Positions 6,152 through 6,343 of a stretch of DNA of 6,343 nt are shown in pieces. Within the stretch, counting starts at the first letter, position 1, and each line of letters begins with the position of its first letter. The stretch is from Methanomicrobiales archaeon. GTDB lineage: Archaea > Halobacteriota > Methanomicrobia > Methanomicrobiales > JACTUA01. The notes under the pieces are model-generated. The model had not been told where the DNA came from. It worked only from the letters and a program-made list of their open reading frames with translations, and searched no databases. The translations under genes were made by a program, and so were the position numbers. The stretch is from the NCBI GenBank assembly GCA_028679035.1, contig JAJRCL010000197.1, positions 1 through 6,343 of the forward strand. The letters run 5' to 3'.

Positions 6152-6180
6152 TTTTGATAACGAAATTTTCGTTAACAAAA
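6152..6180. promoter_or_regulatory. 29-bp near-perfect palindrome, candidate operator
   Basis: On the + strand, arm TTTTGATAACGAAA (6152-6165), a single central T (6166), then arm TTTCGTTAACAAAA (6167-6180). Thirteen of 14 positions pair; the only mismatch is 6157 against 6175, and the inner 17 bp are perfect. It lies 16 nt upstream of the first gene's ATG and just downstream of the TATA-like element, about where transcription should begin. That is the expected place for a repressor site. The single-nucleotide centre cannot form a normal RNA loop without opening base pairs, so a dimeric DNA-binding protein is more likely than an RNA hairpin. The regulator is not identifiable from the sequence. 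Confidence 0.65.
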
Positions 6181-6190
6181 TCATAGTGTA

Positions 6191-6202
6191 TAAGTATATA
6201 TG
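6191..6202 (-). promoter_or_regulatory. TATA-like promoter element of the operon
   Basis: Minus-strand CATATATACTTA in an AT-rich stretch between GC-rich coding regions. About 25 nt downstream falls near 6170, inside the palindrome, leaving a leader of roughly 35 nt before the ATG at 6135. A clear BRE is not evident. The element is fairly symmetric (TATAAGTATATA on the + strand), so its direction is inferred from the downstream genes. Confidence 0.5.
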
Positions 6203-6297
6203 CACATCGATACGGCGCATGAATAGTGAAGGGATACGGGGATAGATACCGGCAAATCCCGCCGATCAACCCCCTAGGAAAAATGCCTGTTCCGGGT
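6203..6297. other. Non-coding spacer upstream of the operon promoter
   Basis: About 95 bases between the T run and the TATA-like element. I see no convincing gene, tRNA or repeat here. It may hold promoter-proximal regulatory sequence, but no motif stands out. Confidence 0.45.
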
Positions 6298-6305
6298 AAA
6301 AAAAA
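6298..6305 (-). terminator. Oligo-T terminator of the upstream gene
   Basis: An uninterrupted run of eight T on the minus strand, two bases after the TAA of the short frame ending at 6308. Archaeal RNA polymerase typically terminates at such T runs. It would isolate the operon from transcription arriving from the right edge. Confidence 0.5.
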
Positions 6306-6307
6306 TT

Positions 6308-6343
6308 TTAAGAAAGGAGCTTGTGCAGCTCGAATTTGTACGG
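6308..6343 (-). CDS. Possible 3' end of an upstream gene (11 codons)
   Basis: Read from the right edge on the minus strand, this gives PYKFELHKLLS followed by TAA at 6310-6308. The residues are protein-like and the stop is followed at once by a T8 run, which is why I think it is a true C terminus. Eleven codons are too few to identify a family, and another minus-strand frame also stays open through this AT-rich area. Confidence 0.4.
   Translation of the reverse strand, partial: PYKFELHKLLS

Noticed and set aside
6152..6180. Biotin repressor (BirA) type operator
   Set aside because: The TTGTTAAC-like half sites are suggestive, but the spacing between halves is 9 bp rather than the longer spacer of BirA sites, and no biotin genes are present.
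6316..6343. Start of a + strand gene after AAGGAG near 6314-6319
   Set aside because: The nearest start codon (GTG at 6323) is only 3 nt away, and too little sequence follows to support a gene.
1..6343. CRISPR arrays, insertion sequences, tRNA or rRNA genes
   Set aside because: No direct repeat arrays, terminal inverted repeats, transposase motifs or tRNA-like stretches were seen. The sequence is almost fully occupied by the operon.

Overview
The window looks like part of a methanogenic archaeal chromosome, most likely class Methanomicrobia (order Methanomicrobiales is my best guess). This rests on gene content: a protein resembling methanogenesis marker protein 11 sits with homocitrate-synthase and homoaconitase genes of the kind methanogens use to make coenzyme B. 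Supporting signs are archaeal-type GGAGG ribosome binding sites, an oligo-T terminator and an AT-rich TATA-like promoter. No database search was possible, so the taxonomy is inferred.

Layout. Everything lies on the minus strand and is read from right to left. At the right edge (6343-6308) is what may be the last 11 codons of an upstream gene, followed by a T8 run (6305-6298). An AT-rich intergenic stretch then carries a TATA-like element (about 6202-6191) and a striking 29-bp near-perfect palindrome (6180-6152). Seven tightly packed genes follow: (1) methanogenesis marker 11-like protein, 6135-5242; (2) radical SAM protein with a C-terminal CX2CX2C tail, 5260-4292; (3) thiamine-pyrophosphate enzyme related to the alpha subunit of indolepyruvate ferredoxin oxidoreductase but without its ferredoxin domain, 4295-3024; (4) AksA-type homocitrate synthase, 3043-1919; (5) homoaconitase large subunit, 1916-699; (6) homoaconitase small subunit with the YLRT specificity loop, 709-239; (7) the start of an unrecognised gene, 242 to beyond the left edge. 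Junctions are overlaps of 19, 4, 20, 11 and 4 nt plus one 2-nt gap, so this is very probably one operon. Four gene starts were moved inward from the longest reading frame on the basis of ribosome binding sites and family alignment.

How the genes work together. AksA condenses acetyl-CoA with a 2-oxodicarboxylate, and HacAB isomerises the product. With the dehydrogenase AksF, which is not in this window, three rounds convert 2-oxoglutarate to 2-oxosuberate, the precursor of the 7-mercaptoheptanoyl arm of coenzyme B. To my knowledge the next steps lack firmly assigned genes: decarboxylation of 2-oxosuberate to 7-oxoheptanoate, and introduction of the thiol. A decarboxylase-like TPP enzyme and a radical SAM enzyme with an extra three-cysteine tail, co-transcribed with aksA-hacA-hacB, are therefore attractive candidates. 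The marker-11-like protein and the seventh gene may belong to the same pathway. This is the main hypothesis from the window; it rests on family resemblance and gene linkage only.
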